A stretch of DNA of 64,000 bases, taken from the NCBI GenBank assembly GCA_963082875.1, contig OY720097.1, forward strand, positions 8,254,501 to 8,318,500, in the 5' to 3' direction. This document shows, piece by piece, positions 51,755 through 63,749 of the stretch. Every line of letters begins with the position of its first letter. The stretch's first letter is position 1. Under the pieces are notes generated by a model, which was given only the letters and a program-made list of their open reading frames with translations, ran no database searches and was not told the origin of the DNA. The position numbers and the translations under genes were made by a program. The DNA comes from Corella eumyota (Eukaryota; Chordata; Ascidiacea; Phlebobranchia; Corellidae).

Positions 51755-53917
51755 ATGTCGCGAGAATACTTACAACCACTTTGTAGTATTGCTTACATTT
51801 GTGAATATAGATCAATAATTGAGTGCAATCATACAATCATAAGTGAATGCAGTTCGTGCAGGTATGCTTATTTCTTTAAATGGTAGATAACCAAATTATT
51901 ATAAATTAAATAATATTTTGTAGTACAAGAAGAGTTGGCTTAATATCCTTCTTCTTTGCTTTAACTGGATTGGTTGGACTTGTTTTAAACAGCATTGTCG
52001 TAGCTTCTGTTTTAACTGTTAAAAAAAAATAAAAGAACCAACTTTGCTTACTTGAAAATGTCGTTAGCGTTTACAGATATGCTATGGGGTAAGTTAATAC
52101 TAAAACTTTTATCGCGCTTTGTTTAACAGTTTACAACAAAGTCATATTCATTTTGAATTGAGTTATCTAAAACCTTGATTTATTGCAATTTCGTGTAAGA
52201 TAAACAACACATCGACAAAAATTAAGTTAAATTAAAACAGTCAGTTTGACCTAGGTATTAAAAATTTTTGATATGTTTCAGGGCTTGAAATCTTTTTAGT
52301 TATTATTCCGAATGTTGCAACGACCCTGAATACAACTCGAGGGGAATTTGAAGAGTCTGTTACAAATAGTTTAAACACGTGGAAGGCTATTTTAGGAGCG
52401 GTATTGCTGTATGTGTGCTACACTTCAAGCATGTACCATCTTACATTTTTTGCAGTTACCCGCGTTGTCTCGATTAAATACGTATATTGGTTTCGTATTA
52501 ACGGAAAAGGCTTCACGACTAAGGGACTTGTTGCTGTTTGGATACTTATTCTGGCATTACCATTATCATTTGTCATACCACAAGGTACGTAAAAACAGTT
52601 TGGAAAAATAAGATAATAAGTGCTTTTATAATTTATTTTTTTGTAAATTTATTTAAGCTAATAACGTTTTGCCTTTTTTGAGACCTTGAATTTTTATATA
52701 CCATAACAATTATTATTATTTAAATTACATTAAAGGAGTTTCGAATAAAGACACTGGGTTAATCTATATAGCCTCGCGTTTTGTGTACGATATGGAATTA
52801 GTTTATTTCCCTTCCTTAACTGTGTTTGCAATCATTCCCTTGTTTGCAACGGTAATTGCTTTAGTAAAAGTTTAATTATACTAAGACTGCAAAAAATAAA
52901 CAAAATTTTAAATTTTTGTAGACCGTGCTTACAATTTATGCTGGTTTGTTGGTAAGAAAAAGTATGAAAAACTTCAACAACGAAAATGTTGAAAATCAAA
53001 CCAGAATAAAAAGACAAAACTCTATATTTCGAACTTTATTGTTATTGGAACTGGCAATTGTTATCGCAACAGGTAACACTAAATATAGCGGGTAGCTAGT
53101 TTCGTTCAAGAATTTCTTTTACTATAACTTTTATGCTTTGTTCTGCATAGTACTAGAAAGTGGCATATGTAACGTAAACTTTTTCATGTTTTAAGTCTGT
53201 TTGTTACAAAAAAAGTTTACCTTCTTGTAATTTTGACCAACGTTTAGTTGGCAATATAAAATAAGATTCTAATTAAATATTACCCTCACCCTGAACTGTT
53301 TACTAAGACGAGGAGACTATCTCCTTTATTTAGAAAATCCTACGTACTCTGCCTTAACGGCTCTCTGTAAAAACCAATTTAGCGAAATCTATCTGATTGT
53401 AATTATAAAAACAGGTAAGTTAACAGTTCGATGCTAAAACACTATAACGAACAATATTAACCACATAAAAACACTATCAAATACATTGAAAACACTACAA
53501 TGAATTCACTGCATAGGCCGTTCTCACCGAACCGCTACCAAGTCAGAACTAATTTTATTTTAGCGTCACGCAAAATCATGCAACGGCCCAATCAAGTTTG
53601 AGGCAACAAATTACGATTGTAAAGGCGTAAACACAACTTTATTTTTACAATTTAGTTCCCATAATGATGTTCCACATACTACTGCGACATTTAATAACTT
53701 CGAGTTCATGTTTTACCATTGCGACATTTTCTGTAACAAGTTTTTTCATTGCAACTACCACCAGGTATACATAATAACACAACTATAATAAACTTATTGT
53801 TTTTAGCCCTTCTTAATTTGTTTAATTTGCAGCGTGTTGGATCCTTTGGTTTACAGTTTTCGTGATAAAGAATTTCACGCGTTTTGTAAAAGAATGTTCA
53901 AGAAAATTCGAAACTAA
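51755..53917 (+). CDS. Divergent class A (rhodopsin-like) GPCR, seven exons, one frame slip
   Basis: Exons are 51755-51861, 51924-52088, 52282-52584, 52736-52851, 52922-53072, 53656-53764 and 53833-53917. The protein would have about 344 residues. It has a short N-terminus with an NHT glycosylation site, TM1 with GLVGLVLNSIVVASVL, TM2 with LKMSLAFTDML, TM3 with SSMYHLTFFAVTRVVSI, TM5, TM6 with AIVIATVP and TM7 with LDPLVYSF. DRY is replaced by TRV, and the CWxP tryptophan is absent. A usual ECL2 cysteine is not seen. In exon 2, nine A at 52021-52029 put the frame into TAA; eight would keep it open and all other phases agree. Sequencing error, polymorphism or a recent null are all possible. 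TM7 recalls prostanoid receptors, but ligand is unknown. Confidence 0.8.
53275..53640 (+). repeat. Dispersed repeat, copy 2 (GPCR intron)
   Basis: This aligns with 1985-2370 in the same orientation relative to + and to the host gene. The best blocks are ACCCTGAACTGTTTACTAAG, GCCTTAACGGCTC and CAAGTCAGAACT. It fills most of the intron between the sixth and fifth coding exons of the receptor. Confidence 0.6.
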
Positions 53918-54007
53918 CCATCTTTGAGAAGACGATTCGCTGTAAATTTAAATGCGATTATGAATACAAAATGTGTGTTTTATGTAACATGGCCATTGTT
54001 AAATAAT

Positions 54008-54013
54008 ATTAAA
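54008..54013 (+). promoter_or_regulatory. Possible poly(A) signal ATTAAA for the GPCR
   Basis: The hexamer lies 90 bases past the GPCR stop. It is the common variant, not AATAAA, and AT-rich sequence makes chance matches likely. Confidence 0.3.
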
Positions 54014-54622
54014 TTCCGTTTTATTTGATTCCTGTTCACTTGTTTTTATTTAATCTGTTTTGTTTTTATTTGTTTTTGTTCAATTCGCAATGCGGGCGCA
54101 GTTGACCTTATCTAGCATATATTGTTTTTGTTTATAAAAGTATTTGGGTTTATTACGTTAAGGCTATTTTTGTCTTTTATTTTAACACTTTTAATTAATT
54201 ATTAATAACATCATATCACTAATTTTGATTTTTCCTAACAAGTTATTATTACACAAAAAACTTGGTGAATTTCAATAATAATGTGTTTAAGTGAAAAAAA
54301 TATCTTATTTCAATTTTGTCTTTTACGTTATGCCATCATATCTTTTATTAGTCGTCAGGTACGTTCAAAGATATTGTCTTTTAAATGCTTCCCCTAAAAT
54401 TATTTAAAACTTAGTACTATAGCAACCACTTTGTGGAAATGTCCTAACCCACCGTTCAGAGTAGGTTTTCGCCTAGAGAGTTAAAGGCCAATTTAAACAA
54501 TAATTTAGCGTTTTTTTTAGAAAACAATGGTTTATGTGTATACTTGCTTACTCTCACGTTTATATCGCATATTTTCATTTAATTATTCTTTCGAACCATA
54601 TTAATGACGACTGATTAGATGT

Positions 54623-54745
54623 TGGTTCATACCGTTTATAGCGTATTATTTAAGGGCGTCACAGCATGGAAGAAATTGAGAATTAAACCCAGGACCTTAT
54701 GTAGTTTAGTCGAGTGTTCTAACCTACCCCACGCTGCCGGTAAAA
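54623..54745 (-). repeat. tRNA-like SINE copy
   Basis: The minus strand reads GTGGGGTAGGTTAGAACACT, then CGACTAAACTACATAAGG, then CCTGGGTTTAATTCTC. This fits A and B boxes with tRNA-like spacing. The tail with CCATGCTGTGACGCCC recurs at 51130-51190. No acceptor stem was found, so it is not a functional tRNA gene. Confidence 0.55.
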
Positions 54746-56002
54746 TTGCTACTTTAAACACCCGAAGCCATAGTTTACTCACAACACCGCCTAGCGAGCG
54801 TTTATTTTATTATAAAAGGTTCTAGAGGACAACCGTGAGTTGAAATTTTAAATACTGTCACTGGCAATACGTTATTGAAGGCCAGACATCCGAATTTGAC
54901 ATATAAAACCTTCGCGTGTATAACGTCGTGAGCAAGTAAGGTAGACAGGAAAAGCGTATTTATTTATATAGGTAACATTTGCGTAAACAGCCAAGATTTG
55001 TTTTATATATTTTTTTTCAAATCTTAATGTGTTTTTACAATACCTAGAAATTAAAAAAAACGCAAATTTTTAGTATTTTAAGTAATTTAAAAGTTTGTTA
55101 AATAAAAAAAATGAAAAGGGATTACAGCGATAACGCTATAGCTAAGCGCTATTCTGCAAGCTATGTAATAAAGTTAATATTAAAAGTCGGTATTTATAGT
55201 CTACACAGCCGCTATAATGCGCAAAACATTTTCGTAGGCATGTGATTTGTGATAAATTAAATTTATTAAAATTAGTAAATAGATCAAAAAACAAGAGATA
55301 ATATATAAACATCCAATGCAGTTAAGTTTGATTAAAGAGTTGTGGAAAGAACAAAAAATTATAGGGCTGTATGCAGGGCTTTGTTTTTTTCGTTTTAACT
55401 GATGTTTTAAGCAAAAAATTGTAAACAATATGATTTGTTAGGATTACCAAAACCGTTTGGCAGGTGACGGCATTCAATACAACATTATTAAATGCAAATT
55501 AGTAATAATACACGCTTTATTCGGTTATTTAATGTTGTAATAAATTACATTTAAATAAGCGCGTGTAATAAAAAGACTTATTGTCGCTCGTATTACATGT
55601 TAACAGTTCCGGGATATGAGCTGTAGAAAATAAAGTCTAGTAAAATATATCAACAAAACTATTACTCATCTGTTAGTTATGTGTTATATATCAAATTGGT
55701 AAACTACTAGATAAGAAGACTGTAGGTATAGTGTCTATTGTTTGAATTATTTCCGCTATGTCATTCCCCTAAACAAGATACCATACAAGCGCCAAAAGTT
55801 AAAGTTGTATTTTTTTTATGATTTATAATTTAGAATTTCGAACATATACTTTTATTAATTTTACAGGATAGTATATTAAAGCCATATTCAGGATTCTTAC
55901 TTATTCTTAACTAGATATTTTAATTTAGACCTAATAGTAGATTCAATATGTTAGCCACTTAAATATTGTTACCTCCATTCACTGCCTCGACGTAGCGACA
56001 AT

Positions 56003-59000
56003 ATGATGTACGATTTCGATGTAGTGTTAAGGGAAATAGGACATTTCGGCAGATACCAGGTGTTTTTAATCATTGCTGCAATATGGTCCATGATTCCAAT
56101 TGGTAGTAACCTTTCCGCAGTAGTTTTTTTAGGTAAGGATTTGCCATTTAAATCACGAGAGTAAAACAGTACAGTTACGTGTTTTTGACAATAGATTTAT
56201 ATATATATATATATATAAATTTAGGTTTAACACTTGCAAACACATGTTTGCGTTTAAATTTGTAACGAAATTCTACATTTATTCATTTATTTTAGCCTAC
56301 GAAGAACCAAATAGATGTGTTATCAAAAATGTAGACGGTTCTGGCCACAACTTGACTGAGGAATCGGTGCAGAAAATATTCCTGCCATGGGACAATGAAA
56401 AACAGGTTTTAATATGTGAATTTTGTAATGTAAACGCTAAATGGGCACTTGTACAAATTTAAAGTAAATTTGAAGTATAGAATAAAATCTTAAAATGAGA
56501 AACATTTCTGAATTAAGGTATATAGTTCATGCTCTAGTTTTGCAGTACAACTTGCTCCGATATCAGACAATTGCACTTCCAATGATGCCTGCAAAACAAC
56601 AAACACCAATATGATATCACTAAATGTAAATTTGACGTCATCAAATGTTAATGTGACGTCACCACAATCTCAGATGTATTCATTAAACGCCAATACAAAC
56701 GAAGTTGTCGGATGCAACGATGGCTGGATGTATACGAGGGAGTTTTTTACAGAAACAATCTCGACTGAGGTAACCTAAAACTTAAGTACACAACGCCAAA
56801 AGCAAAATGTCAGTAATAACTAGGGTGCTCCTAAAAACAATTATTGAATTTCTTTAGTGGGATTTAGTTTGTGAACGAAGGAGCTTAAGTTCTTTGTCAA
56901 CAGCTTTATTCTGTTTTGGAATGCTGCTGGGTTCGCTTTTTGGAGGCAGCATTGCAGACAAGTAAACATGCGTTTGCGTAATTTACGCGTTTGTTAATTT
57001 TACCAAGTTCTTTAATTTAAAGGTGTATTTTGTATTAGATACGGCCGAGTTCCCACCATGTTTTGCACCACTGTAATAAACGTATTAGTTGCAATAGGCT
57101 GCGCATTCAGCCCAAACTTTACAACATTTGCTGTTCTAAGATGCATTTTAGGAGCTTCCGCAACCGCAACACAAATAGCAATGGTTGTTTACAGTAAGTA
57201 ACCTTTTCTGTATAGAACTTGGTCGAGTTAAAAAAAACAGCATTCAAAGTACTTTAAGTGGCCAGATTTAGGCAAAATGTTGTCCCTGACAATATCATGA
57301 TTTATTTTGTTGTTGTTAAGTGGCCGAGTTAAGTGGTTTACATTTGTGCATAATTCATAAAAAGCCTTGCCCGACACCCTTTAGCCGACTAACAACGTTA
57401 ACAAATCATAAATATTTGAATAATTAATACTAAGTACAAACGCTTTCTAATTTGCCAAGTGTGTTGTTATCTATCGACGATTTAAACTAATTACGTCAGA
57501 ATATTTAAAGCCTTGTCGTAATTATAGTTTTGAAATTTACAATAGTTTTACAACTAAACCTAAATAACATTGAAGGTATATATTTAAATAGCCTGGTGTA
57601 AACCCAAACAAATATTATTTCTTTGAAGGTTAAACAAGTTTGTTCGATAATTAGAAATTCTATATTCACCTGACGTATCATTTTTTACCCTTTCACTGCT
57701 AAAAATAGCCCAAGCCTAGATTACTTATCCCACACCATTTGGTTGGGAAACATTATATAGCAATGACGTAGAAAAAATTTAAACAAAAAATTAAAATGTA
57801 CATAACATATTCTATTGGTTTTATTAGTTGTAGAAATTGTTGGGGTTAAATACAGAACATGGGTTGGCCTACAGATCGGCGTTTTTTCTGGACTTGGTTA
57901 CATGTTCTTATCAATATTAGCTTATATTTTTCGGCATTGGAGGTCCCTGCAGATTGCATTGGGTCTAACGTTTGTTCCTTTTATACTTATAGCTCCGTTC
58001 GTTCCAGAATCCCCAAGGTATTACTTTATATTTAATAAAATATATTTGGCTTTGGCTTTGCTGTGTATGTAACTGATTAACAAGTCTGGTGAAGACCTGA
58101 TGATATATCACATAGTTTTAACGTTTATTTGGCTAATCTTATGTTTTGTATTTCTTTAGACTGTTACTAGCCCAGGGCAAGTTTGCTAAGGCCAAGAAAA
58201 TATGTCGTATAATGGCTCGTCGAAACGGACGAAAATTGAACGAAAATATCTGGAAAGAAGCCGAAATTTATTCGAATGAAGTACGATTTTACAATTCCTC
58301 TAATATTGTTAAAATTAACTGTAAACTAATGCTTATATAGTATAAAGAATTATAAGTCACGTCGTTGCACGGGACACAACCTTTATGACTTAATAAAAAC
58401 ATCTTTATGGCTTAATGAAGTAATGTCCTATATGAATTAGCGATACTGCATACAGGAAATTACATTCTAAACACTTTTGTAATAAATAATATTTAAAAAG
58501 TCACCTTAAATTCAAGAATATTTACCTTGTACTAGAATGCCTTTTTGATTTAATTAGAATTTATTATGTCATCCGCGATTATAACATGACATTAAAAATT
58601 TTTAATTAAATACAATGCAATTTTACTGACAAATAGACTTCATTCCAGCTTAAACAAACAGTTTACAACCCAGCCAACAACACACATCTAATTTGGCGGA
58701 AACATGATTAACTGTGACCAAATTTCGTTACTTTTGATTTAAGTTTTGCAACAAAATTGTCCGGTGCATTTTATGTAATTAGCGGCCTAGGTTTATAAAA
58801 GTTTTCTTAATCTCTTTATTTAAATTGAGGTTTAATATGCAAGCATGTTTTAGGTGCACACTACTTATTCGCCGTTGGATTTGTTTCAGCGACCGCGTGT
58901 TTTGATTCTTTTAATACAAGTTACTTCATTGTGGTTTACAAATAGGTAAAGTTGCCCTAAAACTTAAAATCAAACAAAAAAAATAAATGCTTTTTTTCCA

Positions 59001-60619
59001 ACTTCTTTCAGTATTGTCGTTATGTAATTGTATCAGTTGTTTCTTATTAACTTAAATCCCGGCTCAACGATTTTATTCAACATCTGACAAATTTTGTTTT
59101 TCTAGTTTAATTTTCTTCTGCCTGTCATTTAACGTGGGTGGTTGGTCCGGTAATCCGTTCTTAAACCAAGCTTTAAGTGGTTTGGTTGAATTCGTTGCCT
59201 GTCTGTTAGTCGTACCTGTTATTAATAAATTCGGGAGACGGCGCACAGTTATGACGTCATTAATTGTTGCTGGATCTCTCATTTTGTTGGTCGAAGTTTT
59301 AAAATTGGCGGTTGGATACAATACTAAGCGTAAGTTAATCGTCCTTGTATTAAGGTATATACTATCCCACATTTAAATATTTAAGATGGGCTAATGTTAT
59401 TTTTCTGCATATATTTTACAATAAATGAATTGTCATTGAAAAGCCTGGTATAAAAAATTATTTCTTATTAGGACTTGGCTTTGCTGAGGTGGGATTGTTG
59501 CTGGTTGCAAAGTTTGCTATAAGCGGATCATTTAACCTCATGTTTTTGTACACTGCCGAACTTTTTCCAACGCACATAAGGTATTTTTTAAAGTTTGTTT
59601 ACTTTTGTGTTAACCTAGTCGAAAGTTAAATAGGAAATAAGGTAATTAGGAGCAGAATTGATTGTCGCTGATATATAACAAGTACAATATAACTCCATGT
59701 TTCTTAGAATATATTTTGTCGTTGTTTACTATTTACCATTTCAAGGGACTACACACAGGATATTCTTTTCGTTAACTTTTATAATTTTTTTTTTAAATTG
59801 ATTTACCTATTTAAAAAATCTGAATTTGTAGAAATACAGCGGTCGGTGTATCTTCGGTTGGGGGTAGGGCGGCCAGCATTTTAAGTCCATTTTTGTTACA
59901 ACTGCAACTCTACATGACGTGGTTATTACCGGTAAGTTGCCGAGATTGAATTGCATTGAACTTTAATAATATATATATTTTTTTCCGTATATATCTTTAT
60001 CCTCGATGTGGGAAAGTCGAATGCGCGATTTAAACATAGAGTAACAGTTTTTCAACATAAGGCGTTTGCAACAAGCCATTGTGTGTTTTTAAAACTAGTT
60101 ATAATTTATGTTTCAGTGCACATGCCGTATAAACATAAGCTTTAATTGACTCTGAATAACTTTCGGACTTATTTAAAATTTATAATGAAGATAATATGTT
60201 AGGACCGATTTATAAGTTATGTAATATAGGATGATTTTGCAAGTCATGACTGACATTTTCTTATTTGTTTTTTAAAGGTTCTGTTGGGTCTTATGGCATT
60301 TGGTTCTAGTTTAATTGCAAGCAGGCTGCCTGAGACTAAAGATTGTTGTATGTTAGCGACATTGGAAGACGCAGAACAATTTTACAAAACTCACAACAAA
60401 AAGGTTTTATTGTAAGTCAATAAATTGCAATTAACATCTGTTAATATTTTTTAATAATTTGTATACCTTAAAGTTCAATTATGCTTATGTAGATTAATCA
60501 TTTATTTACATCGGTTTAGAATAAACAACAACCCAGAAGAACCGTCAAAAGTTGGCGCCATATCGGCAGCAAGTTCTTTAATGACAGCCGATACTTCATC
60601 ATCTATACATGAACTTTGA
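56003..60619 (+). CDS. SLC22-family organic ion transporter, 13 exons
   Basis: Exons are 56003-56132, 56296-56415, 56546-56769, 56858-56961, 57039-57193, 57828-58017, 58160-58280, 58854-58945, 59106-59329, 59472-59580, 59832-59931, 60278-60411 and 60520-60619. All phases match, giving about 600 residues, usual for the family. Landmarks: MMYDFDVVLREIGHFGRYQ before TM1, a long extracellular loop, CNDGWMY, WDLVCERR, ADKYGRVP, VPESPR, FGRRRT, TAELFPTHIRN and RLPETK. These are SLC22 (organic cation/anion/carnitine transporter) signatures; substrate cannot be told. The loop holds sequons NCT, NLT and NVT. The end of exon 2 is uncertain: a donor at 56416 gives the right phase, the stronger-looking one at 56406 does not. 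Two start ATGs are adjacent (56003, 56006). Confidence 0.88.
56199..56217. repeat. TA microsatellite in SLC22 intron 1
   Basis: An uninterrupted TA run of about nine units lies in the first intron of the transporter. Confidence 0.8.
59988..60048 (+). repeat. Dispersed repeat family, copy B (SLC22 intron)
   Basis: It reads TATATATCTTTATCCTCGAT, then GTGGGAAAGTCGAATGCGC, then AACATAGAGTAAC. It matches copies A and C. Compared with A it retains an extra GTGGG, so this may be closer to the full form. Confidence 0.6.
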
Positions 60620-61013
60620 ACAGTCATTAAAGTTCTTTATGATATAACCCGAAATCATTGCATGTAAAACAAAGTTGTAAACCGAGCAAACACTGACTGA
60701 TAGGTGTTAATATATGCATATCTCGACACAGTCAAAACAAGTCTAAAATTAACTTTATTACAAGGAGAAAGGCGCTTATTTGTTCGTGTTTGTGGCCATA
60801 CGTTGCTTACTATTGCTTTTTTAACATATATATTTTACTTCCCTTTTCGTGATCATAGTTAGAACAGTTACTAACTATTCAAAAATATAAGACCCACTTT
60901 ACCTAAACAATTTAGTATAATAATATATATATTTTTAATGTATGAGATGTCTTTATTATTGTTCGAAATCTTAGATTTTAAAAGTTTTGAAATTTTAGTA
61001 TGTTGTTTGTCAT

Positions 61014-61019
61014 AATAAA
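61014..61019 (+). promoter_or_regulatory. Possible poly(A) signal AATAAA of the SLC22 gene
   Basis: This AATAAA lies about 395 bases past the stop. An ATTAAA at 60626-60631 is much nearer and could be used instead. Confidence 0.3.
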
Positions 61020-61423
61020 ATTTTCTGATCCTCCTATTTTCAAAATTGAATTATCACTAGTTACTAATTAATAGATGTTTATTTATTGGAATTTAAAGAT
61101 TGTATTTAGGTTTTCAAATTTAAGTCAATTGTATATCATGATATAAGTTAAATAAAAACAAGTTAAAAATATTTGTACGTTTATCATATTAAATAGCTTG
61201 TTTATTTAATAAAAATTAGGAATTGTTATTAAAGCGCAGAATAATAAAATAACTTTAATTTTTAGTCTAATAAATAAAAAAAGGTATACGTAATATTTGT
61301 TTAATTAGTTTAGTTAATATTTTTAATTAAATAATGTTTATGCATAAATTTATTCCCAAAAATATTAATTTTAAAAATAATCAAATAATTTCGAACCATT
61401 TTTTATTTATCAAATAAATCTAG

Positions 61424-61649
61424 TGTTTAAATTGTAATCATTTAACAAACAAAGCGTTTCTATAACAATTTATAAATCAAAATTGTTGCATGTTTGATTT
61501 ATTTTTAATGGAAAGCCTAACCCTTGTTTTCTAACCCTAATCAAAATGAAACCCTAACTCATTCGATTTTCGAAAATAATTGCAAGATTTATGATATCAC
61601 GATAATTAATCTAAGTTTTAAACGACTTTAAAGTAATATTATAACATTT
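61424..61649 (+). repeat. Left arm of a foldback pair
   Basis: It is an inverted match to 63750-63964. Shared blocks are GTTTAAATTGTAATCAT, AACAAACAAAGCGTTTCTAT, GCATGTTTGATTTATTTTTA, CTAACCCTTGTTTTCTAACC, TTGCAAGATTTATGA and TTTTAAACGACTT. It carries several CCCTAA motifs (TTAGGG on the other strand). Similarity stops sharply outside 61424. Confidence 0.8.
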
Positions 61650-63749
61650 CACTAAATTAAAGGCAACTAAAAACAAAAATGTAAATTAAACCTATACAAC
61701 TTAAAAACTATCAATACCTTCAGGTTGGCATATAACTTAATATTACTTTTTAAGTTTATGGTAGTTAATTGGTTTATAATTGAACATTTATAAATGTATA
61801 ATTTTGTACAGGGCATCAGCAAGTAACCTTTTCAATTCTAATTTTTTTTGGTTTACATTGTATAGTTTTTAGTTTTGTAATTTATTTATGTTAACATTAG
61901 AACTATTGTAATTTTCCTCTATAACTTTTAAAAATTTATTTTAAACTTGCAAATAAATTATAGTCAGAAAAAATATTTAGTTTAGTTTTTTTAAGTTCCT
62001 ATTCTCTAAAATCTGAAAAAGGACAACAATTTTTACTTTTGTTCTCATATTTTAAGTTTTTGTTGTGCAAATGTTACTAAATATATAAATTTAGCAATCC
62101 TTCAAAATTTTGAAACTGTAAAAGTCAAACAAAAAACAATAAGTATTAATTGAGTTCCATATAATAAAGGTAATGTAAAATTTAGTAAGAGATAAAAAAA
62201 CTTTAAAAACAAATTTAAAATTTTCTGTTTGTTAATTATACTTAAATAATTGTTATATAGTTTTATTTATTTTATAATTTATCTTTGATGTTGGAAGGTC
62301 GACTTCACGATCTAACATAGGGTAACATTAATCACTCCGATCAAGTCTAGTTAGTCTGCAATCTTAGTTAGAAATTTTGTTCTTATAAAAACGCCAAATG
62401 ACGTCACTCTAGTAGATTATGACGTAACATTGAATATGGAGCCAGAATATTTGCATAATATGCTTATTGATAGTTTTATTCATTATGGTTAGCATCTATA
62501 AAACAAACCAGGTATGTAAATTTTTATTTTAAAAGGTCTGTCTAAAACGTCTTTTCTACTTGAATTTTTTATCCAGCATCAACACCTTAAAAAAATATTG
62601 CAAGGCTAAAAAATACTTGATTTTATATATTTAATGTATTAATAATTTATTAGTGTAGGGTTTATTTAATTTTTAAAACTAACTAAAGAGCATTTATGAA
62701 TTGTTGGAACAGGGCGAATCGTAATTTAAAATATATGACGTACTAAAAAAAATAATTTCGAAATCATTTCATGTTACGATACAAAGTGAAAGACAAAAAA
62801 GGCGAAACACAAATCACGTGACTAAGAATGCTGGATAAAAAGGAGAAAACTTGAAATGTCCAGGCGATAAGGCGATACAAAAAGAAACGCACAAAAGCAG
62901 CTAATGGTGTCGAACTGAGTGTAAAATTACATTTAAAATTAATGGAAAATATAAATTGCTAGTTTTTCTTATAATTGGACTTAACATTCCGGCCCCAAAT
63001 GACCAAGTAAACAACAAAATATACGAAGTCATTTCACAATGAAGTCATTTAATAATGAAATTTTCATAAATGAAATCGAAACCCATATACACTGTGAACA
63101 TGCAGCAAACAGTATGTCGTGGGATAAGATGTTAAAAAAGAAAATATTACATAACAAAAATTCATGATAATCGAACACATCAAAGAGTAAGAAAATATAT
63201 AAGTTCACACGAGCGAAATGAAGTGAAAAGATAACGAACGATACATGCAATAATAAATGAGAACAAAAATAAAAAGTGTTGTGCTTGTTTAGATTTAAGA
63301 GAATAGGAACTTAAAAATTAAACAAATATTTTTCTGACCATAATTTATTTGCGAGTTTAAAATATTTTTTTAAAAGTTATAAAGGAAAATTACAATAGTT
63401 CTAATTTTAAGATAAATAAATTACAAAACTAAAAACTATACAATGTAAACCAAAAAATTTATAATTGAAAAGGTTGCTTGCTGATGAACCCGTACAAAAA
63501 TATATATCTAGAAAAAGATTATATAGAAAATAGAGGTTTATTTATTGCGTGTGTGCGACAAAAAAAGGTTAATTGTGAACCAACTAACTACCAAAACTTA
63601 AAAAGTAAACTTCCCTTCTATGCAAACCTGAAGGTATTGATAGTTTTTAAGTTGTTTATGTTCAAAGGCTGAATCTCCAGTTACGTGTTAATTTTTTTTT
63701 ATGTGACTTCTTTTTCACATTTTTGTTCTTAGTTGCTATTATTTAAATA
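61650..63749. other. DNA between the inverted arms, very AT-rich
   Basis: About 2.1 kb holding one copy of a dispersed repeat (62275-62350) and one TGACGTCA (62399). There is no open frame longer than about 75 codons and no transposase-like sequence. Confidence 0.5.
62275..62350 (+). repeat. Dispersed repeat family, copy C
   Basis: It reads ATCTTTGATGTTGGAAGGTC then ATCTAACATAGGGTAACATT then ACTCCGATCAAGTCTAG. It is the most diverged of the three copies and in the same orientation. Confidence 0.5.

Larger units (their letters stand above)
53918..56002. other. Intergenic stretch between GPCR and SLC22 genes
   Basis: About 2.1 kb holding the GPCR 3' end, a SINE-like copy at 54623-54745 and AT-rich DNA. 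The SLC22 promoter should be in the last few hundred bases, but no clear TATA box or start site is seen. Confidence 0.5.

Noticed and set aside
58650-58705. Possible extra SLC22 exon (CTTAAACAAACAG after CATTCCAG)
   Set aside because: It runs into TAA with no donor; direct joining of 58280 to 58854 keeps phase and matches the family.
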